A stretch of DNA of 63,933 bases from JABWBR01 sp036741235 (lineage in GTDB: Bacteria; Bacteroidota; Bacteroidia; Chitinophagales; Saprospiraceae). Location of the stretch: positions 1 to 63,933 of the forward strand of contig DAINSQ010000007.1 in the NCBI GenBank assembly GCA_036741235.1. The letters run 5' to 3'. Under the pieces are notes generated by a model that was given only the letters and a program-made list of their open reading frames with translations, was not told where the DNA came from and did not search any database. The first letter of the stretch is position 1, and every line of letters begins with the position of its first letter. This document shows positions 35,901 to 44,077 of this stretch, one piece after another. Both the position numbers and the translations under genes were made by a program.

Positions 35901-36598
35901 GTGCCGGTCCAGCTATATGTGGGCGAATTTACAGCTCCTGGCGCACTGCCCTGTAGCTGAATGGGCGGTGCGCCCACACATATGGTTTGGTTGGGTCCTG
36001 CATCTACAAACAAGTCGCAGTTGGGATTAACTGTACAGTCGAGAAAAGGAGCGGCAGACCCCGACCAGTTGAGTGAAAAACCGCTTGAAGAGCTGATGAA
36101 GTTATCGATCAACAGATAATAGCCTTGCCCGGGCTGTACGGTCATGGCCGCCACAAAGCCATCGCCGCCGGCGCCTTCCGACACATCGGAGGTGCCCATG
36201 CCCAAACCGGTTTGAGGACAAAATCCGCAGGCTGAACCGGCATAGGAACACCTGATAGGCGCTCCCAGCATATCACAATCCACGTTAGGGCCGAAAATGG
36301 CAAAATCGTAGTCCTGCCCAGGCCCTGCATTGGGGTTGATGACAAATTCGATGATACTATTGGGGGGCATTGTTGGCTGGAAAGCAAAATAATACCACAC
36401 CGACTGGTGTTCACCTGTGAGACAGCCGTCATTGTTGTTGGGGTTGGCAAAGTCGTTGATACCAGGACCGGATGGGTTGAAATCAATGGCCCCACTGGAG
36501 CATATCACGCCGGCCTGGCTACAATCAGGCCCTTGTGCAAGAGCAAACAACGGCATTAAACAATACAAAAACAAGAGTGTAGAATTTCGAATATTCAT
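29969..36598 (-). CDS. Giant modular T9SS type B surface protein (2209 aa, 19 + 4 Ig-like modules)
   Basis: A cell-surface protein with signal peptide (residues 1-21). The N-terminal about 200-residue domain contains SVWYYF, NSIIEFVINPNAG and DYDFAIFGPNV. Then come 19 modules of 70 residues, each with the pattern ITGxxxxCxGxSTTL, YxWSxG, GxYSVTVTDxNGC (one early and one late cysteine, likely a disulfide), four modules of about 85 residues of PKD type (AGxxQxxNC), one SprB-type repeat (CFGDTDGSIVI, SPYLYNVNG), and a C-terminal gliding-motility type B sorting domain (VPNAFSPDGDGINDR, FNRWGE, WDG, GDVTLMR). Related proteins include SprB-like adhesins. A paralog lies immediately upstream. Substrate or ligand unknown. 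Confidence 0.9.
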   Translation of the reverse strand: MNIRNSTLLFLYCLMPLFALAQGPDCSQAGVICSSGAIDFNPSGPGINDFANPNNNDGCLTGEHQSVWYYFAFQPTMPPNSIIEFVINPNAGPGQDYDFAIFGPNVDCDMLGAPIRCSYAGSACGFCPQTGLGMGTSDVSEGAGGDGFVAAMTVQPGQGYYLLIDNFISSSSGFSLNWSGSAAPFLDCTVNPNCDLFVDAGPNQTICVGAPPIQLQGSAPGAVNSPTYSWTGTNGGTNFLSNPFSPNPLVLLPPNFTGSITYTLTVNDDPCVESDVVTITVAPPPTVNIAGDLTICQGQTSILSATGIGITSYTWNTGATTSTLPVTQTGTYSVTVTNASGCTATASVNVTPEPGPMPIITGDFDVCVGGAAVITANPGFATYQWSTGSNSMATVVNLPGTYSVTVTNALGCFGSATVNVFPEPPPVVNIAGNTSLCSGGNATLSATLGFAAYQWSNNATSPAITVTTPGTYAVTVMTTAGCQGTAQVQVTNAPSPNPSISGALTICPGSSTTLTVQGGPFSSVLWSNNAVTNSINVNTPGTYSVTVTNVFNCSATASVTVSQNATPTANISGDLTICPGQSTTLDAGTGFTSYLWSNSSIGQTLTTSTPGTYSVTVTGPNGCTGSGSATVTALQPPSPTITGDLDICPEDTGTLSVGAYNSYLWSTGAATPTISVSGPGNIGVTVTDANGCQGTDTAVVNEFASPTPNIVGALQICTNTGSTTLSVDGTYNSYLWSNSLTTDSIAVTATGNYSVTVTDGNGCEGTDVVNVGNYPVPMPSITGDLAICQGESATLGVTPAYNAYLWSTSDTTSTITLNSSGTFSVTVTDSNGCFGQTSAALTVNNLPVVNITGDNGICQGESSTLNAGSGFSTYSWSNAGDGPTITVNTGGTYAVTVTDANGCSNSDDIEVTQFSQPTVQISGELSYCIGGQTTLTGTPGFTAYLWSTTATTPTLTVNTPGAYSLTVTDANGCTASQSVNVVQLTELMPSISGVLSICPGDNTTLSVNAGFASYSWSNGSTNSQISVSTPNTYSVTVTDAFGCSGNTSVSVSQFVPPSPQITGALSFCTNTSTQLAVPGNYVDYLWSNSDTTSQITVTTAGNFSVTVTDANGCEGSTSVNVTALALPAPVITGALNFCPGTSTTLSVGNNFSTYNWSSGSTTNSSTVNSPGAYSVTVTDANGCVGTDDAVLANFNTAVPNITGATQFCPGTNTTLSAQGAFVSYAWSNNQNTPAITITTPGNYSVTATDANGCITTNNVNTALYTVSPPVITGPAEFCSEQSIQLDAGAGYTAYSWSNNGAGQTITVVDGGDYSVTVTDVNGCISSATVGIVENDLPEVTIGGSSTFCIGGFTTLNAGGTYSSYQWSNNTGDPTLVVNTPGQYGLTVTDANGCSGSASINVIQATELSPVVTGDLAFCENGSTTLSVGIGFATYLWSTGAITPSITVNTPGSYSVSVSDASGCNGDTEVMVVENALPTPIIGGVPSFCEGASTTLNAGSGYDDYVWSTGSLNQQITALTPGAYSVTVTDFNGCSASASVIVVENQLPDFDISGQTFFCVGSSTALSATPGFAAYQWSNGDLDANTDISQGGSYSLTVTNSFGCSDVQSILINPVSLPIADAGGNSVIDCNNSSVTLGGSGSSTGAQYEYNWSGPGINANNGSQANPVVFQAGNYVLIVVDTLHQCQSLPSSTGVTDLTQEPVAVANALAELTCTVNNVSISGAGSATGSTISYQWFDALGNPIPGATNLNFTATVAQQFTLEVTDNSTGCSNTASATVVEDRQLPTAEAGLPQLINCYSPSVTLDGGASSTGDSYTYTWTNASGQIIYSGPNPFVSVNQPGAYSLSVLNTDNGCEQSDAVAVTQDITPPVAAAGADQELNCVSPQVTLNGSLSSAGPQFTYEWQVAFLQTPFATTTVVQTDQPGTYTLLVTNVNNGCTATDQVVVELNPDRPTDAALAVDGPTCFGDTDGSIVIQAVTGGQSPYLYNVNGAGFVSQSAFPQLGAGVYNIVIQDAIGCEYATEVFIPEGNDLMLDLGEDQYIDLGDDANLRATFNIDPSQVAQFQWGENDFFDCLDCLEHQISPLQTVTFTGSLVDLNGCSTTDRVTVYVDKTRNIFVPNAFSPDGDGINDRLLIFSDQDVSVVRSFLIFNRWGESVFEVYNFPTNDPAYGWDGTFRSRLYNANVFVWFAEVEFIDGEVVLFKGDVTLMR
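31760..35752 (-). repeat. 19 tandem 210-bp module repeats inside the giant gene
   Basis: Boundaries are approximate. Each unit encodes 70 residues, and 19 x 210 = 3990 bases fits the span. Units vary at DNA level but keep the TDANGC-type end. Such tandem modules can expand and contract by recombination. Confidence 0.8.
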
Positions 36599-36751
36599 AG
36601 TTGTTGTTTGTTTACAATTTTTTTATGCGTGAAAGAAAACCAGCCATTCGGCCAATTGGCAACCAAATGGAGTGGGGCGAGGTGCGCATGCCAATTCTGA
36701 TTGGCAAAATTCACACAAATTTAACTGTAAATTTTTAATGGAGCGACATAA

Positions 36752-36799
36752 AAAAAAGCAAAGCGCAGCGACAGAGAACAATTCAATCGCTGCGCTTTG
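36752..36799 (-). terminator. Intrinsic terminator of the 1649-aa surface-protein gene
   Basis: On the minus strand a perfect 13-base stem (arms 36759-36771 and 36787-36799, loop 15 bases) is followed, after one further base, by a run of at least seven T residues. It lies just beyond the 36815 gene end and before the next gene, so it separates the two paralogs into different transcripts. The rest of 36599-36751 is a leader with possible -7 TAAATTTG at 36716-36723. Confidence 0.85.
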
Positions 36800-36814
36800 G
36801 GTAATCGCAATAAA

Positions 36815-39800
36815 TTATCGGAGAAGCGTCAGGTCGCCTTTAAATAATTCGACGCTGCCATCAATAAATTCGATTTCTGCTACATAAACAAAAACGCCGT
36901 TGTTATGGGGTTTTCCCAGAAAGTTGCCATCCCAACCGGTACCAGGGTTATTGACTTGCAGCATTGAGCCTTCGTACACCTTTCCTCCCCATCGGTGTAG
37001 AATGGTGAGCGATCTGATTATTTTGACGTCGCTGTCCCCAAAAATAAAAAACCGGTCGTTTTTTCCATCGCCATTGGGCGAAAACACGTTGGGTATGTAG
37101 ACCCGCCTGGTCTGATCGACATATAAATATAGCACGTCGCGAGCAATACAGCCGTTGGTATCCACTACTTCGCCAACGATAGCCGTAGTTCGCCAAGGGG
37201 CGATGGTATATTCCCGACAGTCTTCACAAAGCAGCGTATCACTACTTAGCAAAAACAGGCGGGAAATAGCGTCGTCGGACAGATTGAGTTGAACTTCAAT
37301 ATCAAATGACTCGCCCAATTTGACGTATTGGTCGTCTCCCAATTCAATTTGCGGGTCGGTGCCCGGCTGAATAATGATGGCCGTATCCCATCGACAGCCG
37401 TTGACATCGATGATTTCAAGGTCGTATGCGCCTGAACTGAGTTGGTTGAGGCCCGATTGACCATCAAATAATACATCATCTATAATATACTGATATGGCG
37501 GCTGGCCGCCCCGCACGCTAACAATCTGGATAACGCCTGTGGCATCGCCGTAACACTTGGGTGATAACACCTGAATATGCTCGGCGCGCGGATAGTTGTC
37601 CAATAAAGTCACCAACACTTCATCAAAGCCCGAACAACCATTTTGTGTATTGGTAACTTGCAAGGTATACACGCCGGGTTGGTTAACGGATGGATTCACG
37701 GGTTGGCCCAGCGCATTCAGCCATGCCGCTTCAAAATGCTGACCGGTAGGCAGTTCAGCGGCTGTTAGCGTTACCTGCGCATTGATGCAGTCAATCGACA
37801 GCAAAGAATCTGCAACTATAGCGACTGGAGCAATGGTATCAATTGATACAATGGCGCTATCCGTTGCGGTACACCCCGTACTAAGCGAAGTAACATTGAG
37901 CGTATACACCCCGGGGCGATCAACAGCCGGATCAAGGACTTGATTCCCGGATATTATTTGTCCACCGGCGGTTTGCCAGTTTATTTCGAATTGCTCGCTG
38001 CTACCGGCGTTGGCAATTGAACCGTTTAATTGGAGGAATGTAGCATAACAATTCAACGTTTGATCAGGACCGGCATCGATATCGGGGTATTGAAAGTTGG
38101 CAGCCACGGTTACTGATGCCGTATCTGCGCACCAATTCAGCGTGTTGATGATACTTAGAGAATATGAACCGGGCGTGCTTACTTGTAGCGTCGAACCTAT
38201 TTGACCGGAGATTGGCTGACCATTGCCGTCTAGCCATTGGTAAACGAAATCGCTGCCTGCCGAAGACCCCTGGCTGGTAATATTGGCAACTGTGGTATTG
38301 CAATCGATCGTATCGGTTACTGTGGGCGATACAATCGGAAAAAGCCGCGCATCTGATACCGCAACAGAATCCGGAATAGAGATGCAACCGCTTAACATAT
38401 CGGAAATTACCAGGATGTATATGCCAGGATCGTGTACTACAGGCTGGGGCATTTCGGCATTTGCAGGAGTAATACCCGGGCCCTGCCAGTTGTATACCCA
38501 GTTTTGTTGCCCTGTACCCGGTTGCGTTCCAATTTGAACATTTGTATTAAGACAATTGATCTGCTGGTCGATACCCGCCTGAGCAACCGGAAGTGCCTCC
38601 TGTTGTATGATAATTGCGGCAGCGGTAATACAACCATTGGCGCCGGTAGCTACAGCTTCATAAATACCCGGTTGGTCAACCATGACAGGGTTGGAAGGGT
38701 CGTTGTCATTCCAGATAACCGATACAAAATTGCCCGTTGCCTGCAATAAGGTACTTGAACCGGCACATAAAAAGTTGCTGCCTTCAATACTTAACTCAGG
38801 CGCATCGAGCATTGTCACCTCTGCAGATGCAGAAGCCCTGCAACCATTAATGTCTGTTACAGTAACCGCGTACAATCCGGCTGCATCAACAACAAGTTGA
38901 TCAGTTGCATGGTTTGTGTTCCAGTCATATTCAACAAAACCCGGGGTAGCTTGCAAAACCGTAGCAGTTCCTTCGCAAAATGTCTCCGATCCTGAAATTG
39001 TTACGTCAGGAATTGGAAAGGCTGTGATTATTATAGCTGACTGATTGCGGCAACCATTGGCATCTTCTACGGTAAGCTCATATAAACCGGGAGTAGTGAT
39101 CGTAATGCCGATTGTACCTTCCCCTGTTGACCACTGATAAACAGGGTAAACGGCATTGGCCGTCAGATTAATACTATCATTGACACAAAGCGAAGCAGGG
39201 CCTACTATTTGAACGCTCGGAAGACTGTTTTCAACCACTTCAAACGGCACGCTCAATAAACAATTAGCTGTATCAATTACTATTAAGTTATAAATACCTG
39301 GCAATGAAGTGCTAAAGGTCGTCCCCGTTGTTCCGTCAGGCCACGAATAGGACAAATACGATGTACCGGCGTTGAAAAAGGCAGTTTCTCCTTCGCAAAT
39401 AGCCGTTTGGGAAGGTATGGGCGGGGGAGAAACCTGATGACCGACAACCGTCACACCTGCAGATCCCTGGCAACCGTTGGCGTCGGTAACTGTTACGCCG
39501 TAATTTCCGGGGGCGCTAACTACAAGCGTCGGCGATGAAACGGCGCCAGTCCAGTTATATGTGGTAAAACCCGAGCCGGCGTCTAGAATGGTGGAGCCGT
39601 TTTCGCACAATTTCAAGCCGCCCTGTATATTGACCTGGGGTGCGCTTAAGGCATTGATCTGAACAGTATCGGCGCCGCTACAACCATTGACGTCTGTGAC
39701 CGTAACGCTATAGATACCGGGCTGATCAACGGTAATTGCGCTGCCTGCTCCGCCTGCCGACCAGCTATAATCGACAAAGGGGGTTACCGTGCTGAGGGTG

Positions 39801-41764
39801 GCCATCGCTCCGGGACACAACCCCGGAGGCGCCGATAGTTGAACAAGCGGAGGTGCAAGTTGAGCAACGGCGATGCTATCCACAACCGAACAGCCATTGG
39901 CATCGGTAACAGTTACAGCATATTGACCCGGAATACTAACCTCAATAGCCTGCAGATTCAGGCCGCCTGTCCATGAATAATTGGAAAAACCCGGGCCTGC
40001 ATCAAGCAAGACGCTTTCACCTGGGCAAAAAGCGGCGCCGGCGCCGAGGTCAATTTGCGGCAACGGCCACTGAGCAATGGTAACTGCGGCCTGGCCCTGG
40101 CAGCCATTGGCGTCGGTAACCAACACTCCAACCTGGCCGGTACCTGCAAATACGATGGCATCAGAAGTTTCCAGGGTGGTCCAGAGATAGGCGGAATATG
40201 TCCCACTAACCGAAAGTGCAGTAGCATCATTGGCGCAATACGTCAATGCTCCGTTTATTTGAGGAATGGGCAAAGGCAATTCAACAACCTCGATGGTATC
40301 CGTCCCCAGACAACCATTGGCATCTGTAACGGTAACGGAATAGGCGCCGGGGCTCGTCACTTGTAATTGCACGGCATCTCCCCCTCCCAACCAGGAATAG
40401 GTAGTAAACCCGGCGCCGGCGTCCAATATGGTTTGGCCTCCTGTGCAAAATGCGGTGTCGCCGGTTATGAACGGCTGCGGCAACGGCGCTACTGCCACTG
40501 ATAGCGTATCGCTAAATTGACAGCCATTGACGTCGGTAACTGTCAGGCTGTAATCATCTGCGCTGGATATCACAATAGCGCTGTCGACGGAGCCCGTTGA
40601 CCAGGTCCAGTTTACATAACCCGGCGGTGCGCCAAGCGTAATGCTACTGTATTGACACAACAAATTATTTCCTTGAATAAGAGGATCCGGCGCTGTATAA
40701 GCCCCAACATATAAAGTATCATTGCCTGCGCAGCCATTGGTGTCAGTGACAGTTACAGCGTATGACTGCCCCGCCAAGGCCTGGATAATTTGTGAAGTGC
40801 TGTCGTTCGACCATAGGTAAGCAACAAAGCCCAAACCGGCATCTAACGCAACGGTTGAGCCTGTACAAGCCAGGCTATCGCCGGCGATAGTCACAGCGGG
40901 AGCAGGAATAACGGACACTGCAATACTATCTGTTTCAATACAATTATTGCGTTGCGCCGTAATGCGAAGAACAAAATTGCCCGAAAGCGTATCTGATAAC
41001 AGCAAAGTAGGATTTAGAAGTTGGGTGGTATCGAGCAAGGCATCCAGCCCGTTGTCGGCAGTCCACGTATATATCGTACCCGGACCGAAGCCGGTAACCG
41101 AAGCAGGCAACAACAGGGCAGTATCCCGGGCGCAGAGTTGGATATCGGCGCCGGTTGAAATCGTATAATTACTACAGGCTGGATCGGCCAGGCAATTGAG
41201 ATAAGGCGCAGCAGAACCTCCCCAGGTAAGCTGGAAACCACTGGAAGACCCATACCAGTTGTCGAGAATCATAAAAAACCCTTGTCCGGGTTGCACCATC
41301 ATAGGCGCCACAAAACCGTCCTCATTTTCAGCGCCTTCCGAGGTATCAGTAGCGCCGTTGCCCAGGCCGGTCAAAGGGCATTCAGTGCATAAAAAATTGG
41401 CAAAAGAACAGCGCACCGGCTCGCCCAGGCTATCGCAACTTACATTAGGGCCGTAAATGGCGAAATCATAATCCTCTCCAAAACCGCCATCGGGATCAAT
41501 TACAAACTCAATAATGCTATTGGGGGGCATATCGTCGCGAAATTCAAAATAGTACCAGACGCTGCGGTTTTCAAAAGTGAGCAGGCAACCCGGGTCGTTA
41601 TCGCTATCGCTATAGTCGTCAAAATCTATGCCACTTGGTGTAAAATCGATAGGGCCGTCGCTGCATATGACAATAGCGCCGTCACAATCTGATGGAGACT
41701 GCCCCAGCGCTATACTACAATACAACAACTGAGAGACAAGCAAAGCAGGAATCTTACGCCACAT
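36815..41764 (-). CDS. Giant modular T9SS type B surface protein, paralog (about 1649 aa, 11 + 4 modules)
   Basis: Same architecture as the downstream gene: signal peptide MWRKIPALLVSQLLYC (then SIALGQS), N-terminal domain with SVWYYF and NSIIEFVIDPDGG, a linker, 11 modules of 70 residues, four of about 85, one SprB-type repeat (KCYGDATGVIQI, PPYQYIIDD), and a type B sorting domain (IPNVFSPNGDGKNDR, HRWGGKVYEG, GDLTLLR). The difference from the paralog is mainly the number of 70-residue modules. ATG 41764 is chosen for the signal peptide; an in-frame start 21 codons upstream would not give one. A possible -7 TATATTTG is at 41931-41938. Confidence 0.88.
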   Translation of the reverse strand: MWRKIPALLVSQLLYCSIALGQSPSDCDGAIVICSDGPIDFTPSGIDFDDYSDSDNDPGCLLTFENRSVWYYFEFRDDMPPNSIIEFVIDPDGGFGEDYDFAIYGPNVSCDSLGEPVRCSFANFLCTECPLTGLGNGATDTSEGAENEDGFVAPMMVQPGQGFFMILDNWYGSSSGFQLTWGGSAAPYLNCLADPACSNYTISTGADIQLCARDTALLLPASVTGFGPGTIYTWTADNGLDALLDTTQLLNPTLLLSDTLSGNFVLRITAQRNNCIETDSIAVSVIPAPAVTIAGDSLACTGSTVALDAGLGFVAYLWSNDSTSQIIQALAGQSYAVTVTDTNGCAGNDTLYVGAYTAPDPLIQGNNLLCQYSSITLGAPPGYVNWTWSTGSVDSAIVISSADDYSLTVTDVNGCQFSDTLSVAVAPLPQPFITGDTAFCTGGQTILDAGAGFTTYSWLGGGDAVQLQVTSPGAYSVTVTDANGCLGTDTIEVVELPLPIPQINGALTYCANDATALSVSGTYSAYLWTTLETSDAIVFAGTGQVGVLVTDANGCQGQAAVTIAQWPLPQIDLGAGAAFCPGESVLLDAGPGFSNYSWTGGLNLQAIEVSIPGQYAVTVTDANGCSVVDSIAVAQLAPPLVQLSAPPGLCPGAMATLSTVTPFVDYSWSAGGAGSAITVDQPGIYSVTVTDVNGCSGADTVQINALSAPQVNIQGGLKLCENGSTILDAGSGFTTYNWTGAVSSPTLVVSAPGNYGVTVTDANGCQGSAGVTVVGHQVSPPPIPSQTAICEGETAFFNAGTSYLSYSWPDGTTGTTFSTSLPGIYNLIVIDTANCLLSVPFEVVENSLPSVQIVGPASLCVNDSINLTANAVYPVYQWSTGEGTIGITITTPGLYELTVEDANGCRNQSAIIITAFPIPDVTISGSETFCEGTATVLQATPGFVEYDWNTNHATDQLVVDAAGLYAVTVTDINGCRASASAEVTMLDAPELSIEGSNFLCAGSSTLLQATGNFVSVIWNDNDPSNPVMVDQPGIYEAVATGANGCITAAAIIIQQEALPVAQAGIDQQINCLNTNVQIGTQPGTGQQNWVYNWQGPGITPANAEMPQPVVHDPGIYILVISDMLSGCISIPDSVAVSDARLFPIVSPTVTDTIDCNTTVANITSQGSSAGSDFVYQWLDGNGQPISGQIGSTLQVSTPGSYSLSIINTLNWCADTASVTVAANFQYPDIDAGPDQTLNCYATFLQLNGSIANAGSSEQFEINWQTAGGQIISGNQVLDPAVDRPGVYTLNVTSLSTGCTATDSAIVSIDTIAPVAIVADSLLSIDCINAQVTLTAAELPTGQHFEAAWLNALGQPVNPSVNQPGVYTLQVTNTQNGCSGFDEVLVTLLDNYPRAEHIQVLSPKCYGDATGVIQIVSVRGGQPPYQYIIDDVLFDGQSGLNQLSSGAYDLEIIDVNGCRWDTAIIIQPGTDPQIELGDDQYVKLGESFDIEVQLNLSDDAISRLFLLSSDTLLCEDCREYTIAPWRTTAIVGEVVDTNGCIARDVLYLYVDQTRRVYIPNVFSPNGDGKNDRFFIFGDSDVKIIRSLTILHRWGGKVYEGSMLQVNNPGTGWDGNFLGKPHNNGVFVYVAEIEFIDGSVELFKGDLTLLR
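38594..40903 (-). repeat. 11 tandem 210-bp module repeats in the paralog gene
   Basis: Approximate span; 11 x 210 = 2310 bases. Units encode the same 70-residue module type as in the neighbouring gene, but with more divergence among them. Confidence 0.75.
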
Positions 41765-41972
41765 CGCGAAATCGGTTTTTGTTATCCTTGGAATAGAAGA
41801 TAAACCAGGATACATCCACGGGACCATTGTTCAGTCGCACCAGGCGAACTGTTTCCTCATAGCGTGTTAGCGTAGTATTATGGCGATTGAATTATGACAA
41901 CACCAGGGTTGAAAATTGGGTTAGGAAATACAAATATAGAAGATTAATTGATATTTATTCTTCCAAGATGAT

Positions 41973-41997
41973 AAAAAGGTTGGGATTTACCCCAACC
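41973..41997 (-). terminator. Intrinsic terminator overlapping the proline dehydrogenase stop
   Basis: On the minus strand a 7-base stem (41991-41997 with 41978-41984, six-base loop) is followed by five T residues (41977-41973). The stop codon at 41987-41989 lies within the loop. This ends the aroE-prodh transcript. Bases 41828-41972 otherwise show only the possible -7 element noted for the giant gene. Confidence 0.75.
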
Positions 41998-43243
41998 CCC
42001 TTCTTTTCATTTCCTGCTGTACGAGTTGATATTCCCTGCTCATATCGCCTGTGACAGAAGAGTTTTCCTCTGCGCGTCGGATCAGGTAAGGCACCACATC
42101 CTTAACCGGACCGTAGGGCACATATTTGGCGGCATTAAATCCGGCATTCGACAAGTTGAAGGTTATATTATCGCTCATGCCGAGCAATTGGCTAAAGAGC
42201 AGGTGGGGATGGTCGCGGCGAATTCCTTTTTGGTCGATGATTTCCGCCATCAACAGGCTGCTTTGCGCATTATGCGTAGCATTACATACCGAGATGTGTT
42301 CGTAGTTATCGATGCAAAAACGCAGGGCCATATCGTAGGCATCGTCGGTGGCTTCTTTGGTAGGGTAAATCGGAGATGGATATCCCATTTGCTCGGCCCG
42401 GTGTCTTTCCCGCTCCATATAAGCGCCCCTTACCAATTTAGCGCCCAGCAGATAATCGCCGCGACGAGCCTGGTTATAAGAGTCTATGATGTACTGGAGT
42501 CTGTCGGTGCGATACAGTTGATAGGTATTGTACACCACTACTCTATCCTTATTGTATCTACGCATCATGATATTGACCAAATGATCTATGGCATTTTGGA
42601 TCCAGCTTTCTTCAGCGTCGAAAGATATCGACATTCCTTTTTGAGCGGCCGTATGACAAACGGCATCGATGCGCTTGAGTATATTTCTGTATTCCGAACG
42701 CATATCGGCAGTCAGTTCGCCGCCTTGCGAAATCAGCTCGAGCAGTCCGAAACGAGCCATGCCGGTGATTTTACTACTTAGCATAACGATTGCCGGTTCC
42801 TGGGCGGCAAACTCGATAGCCCGGATGGTTTCGTTCATGGTATGATTAAAATCGGCTTCCGACTCTTTGGCTTCTGCGCCGTAGTCTAGAATAGTCAGCA
42901 CTTTTTGTTCATACAACTTGTGCACCGTTTTCTGGCATTCGAGCAGAGTAGTGCCGCCGCAAAATTGTTCGAAGATGGTACTCTTAACCATTGATTCCAC
43001 AAAAGGCAGGTGCATTTTAATGGCAGTGATGCCCAATTTGGCGCCGACGCCCACCAGCCAGTGGTTATTCATGATACCGAACAAGCGCGCCGCTTTTCTA
43101 AGTTCCTTGTCTGATTTGCCGGCAAAAGCAATTTCTGTATTCTGAAAATCCACGATGGGTTGCTGATTAGCCGTTTGGATAGACTTAGCCATGGCTTCTA
43201 ATTTGGTTAAATTTTTTGGTACAGGCTGAACAGAACGTTTCAT
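41987..43243 (-). CDS. Proline dehydrogenase family protein
   Basis: A 418-residue FAD enzyme of the PRODH TIM-barrel type, oxidising proline to pyrroline-5-carboxylate. Support comes from SISFDAEESW near residue 203, YQLYRTDRLQYI, LGAKLVRGAYMERER, SVCNATHNAQSS, YVPYGPVKDVVPYLIRRAEEN and the C-terminal helix, which give the flavin and substrate sites (RGAYxxxE and the final RRxxE arginines). It is monofunctional; no P5C dehydrogenase domain. Its ATG overlaps the aroE TGA by four bases (ATGA at 43240-43243), implying translational coupling. Confidence 0.92.
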   Translation of the reverse strand: MKRSVQPVPKNLTKLEAMAKSIQTANQQPIVDFQNTEIAFAGKSDKELRKAARLFGIMNNHWLVGVGAKLGITAIKMHLPFVESMVKSTIFEQFCGGTTLLECQKTVHKLYEQKVLTILDYGAEAKESEADFNHTMNETIRAIEFAAQEPAIVMLSSKITGMARFGLLELISQGGELTADMRSEYRNILKRIDAVCHTAAQKGMSISFDAEESWIQNAIDHLVNIMMRRYNKDRVVVYNTYQLYRTDRLQYIIDSYNQARRGDYLLGAKLVRGAYMERERHRAEQMGYPSPIYPTKEATDDAYDMALRFCIDNYEHISVCNATHNAQSSLLMAEIIDQKGIRRDHPHLLFSQLLGMSDNITFNLSNAGFNAAKYVPYGPVKDVVPYLIRRAEENSSVTGDMSREYQLVQQEMKRRGLG

Positions 43244-43989
43244 TGGTTGTCATTAAGCGGGTTCCAGAGTTCCCATGCCGCCTCGGCTTGAAGATACAAC
43301 ATTTCAAGGCCATTTTGTATATGGGCGCCCTGTTCTTTTCCCCTCGATAAAAACAAGGTTTCCGTTGGGTTATAAACCAGGTCGTAAAGTAAATGATTTT
43401 CCGTGATATATTGAAAAGGAATGGGAGGACAGGTATCCTTGGCCGGATACATTCCAAGAGGCGTTGTATTGATAATCAAAGTATGTTCCGAAATAATATT
43501 TTGATCTAAATCACTATAAGCTAATACATTATTGCCAAAATGCCGGGAGACTAAAATATGAGGTATCCCCAATTTCTGTAAAACATATACGACGGCTTTT
43601 CCAGCGCCGCCGGTACCCAACACCAAGGCCTTGCTGTGCCGGTCGGCAAACGGTTCAAGCGTTTTTTGAAAACCGATTACATCCGTGTTAAAACCAGTTA
43701 GGCGCCCCTGTTCGTCAATAACGACGGTATTGACAGCCCCTGCGCTTTGCGCTGTCGGAGCCAATTCATCCAGAAAAGGAATAATGGATTGTTTGTGCGG
43801 TATGGTCACATTAAATCCTTTCAAATCAGGGTATTGGACCAGAAAATCGGGCAATCCGGTAATATCCTGGAGCGGAAACAATTCGTAAACGCAATCTGTA
43901 AGTTGCTCCTTAGCAAACTTTTCCGTAAAATATTTTTTGGAAAAGGAATGCGACAATGGAAATCCAATCAAACCATACAATTTTTTCAT
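43240..43989 (-). CDS. aroE: Shikimate dehydrogenase
   Basis: A 249-residue NADPH enzyme reducing 3-dehydroshikimate to shikimate. Motifs: YGLIGFPLSHSFSKKYF at the start (substrate SxS region), GFNVTIPHKQS with the catalytic lysine near residue 65, GAVNTVV and GFNTDVIGF (Asn/Asp pair), GTGGAGKAVVYVL (nucleotide glycine loop) and PLGMYP. The length is slightly short for the family (about 270) but all key elements are present. It is coupled to proline dehydrogenase. TAACTTTG (minus strand, 43994-44001) is a -7-like match that would give an almost leaderless mRNA. Confidence 0.96.
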   Translation of the reverse strand: MKKLYGLIGFPLSHSFSKKYFTEKFAKEQLTDCVYELFPLQDITGLPDFLVQYPDLKGFNVTIPHKQSIIPFLDELAPTAQSAGAVNTVVIDEQGRLTGFNTDVIGFQKTLEPFADRHSKALVLGTGGAGKAVVYVLQKLGIPHILVSRHFGNNVLAYSDLDQNIISEHTLIINTTPLGMYPAKDTCPPIPFQYITENHLLYDLVYNPTETLFLSRGKEQGAHIQNGLEMLYLQAEAAWELWNPLNDNQ

Positions 43990-44077
43990 CAGTCAAAGTT
44001 AGTAATTCGCCCCCTTGCATTCTTTAGTATTCACAAGATAATTTTATTAACTTTAGCGCCCGCAAAATAAAATTGTC

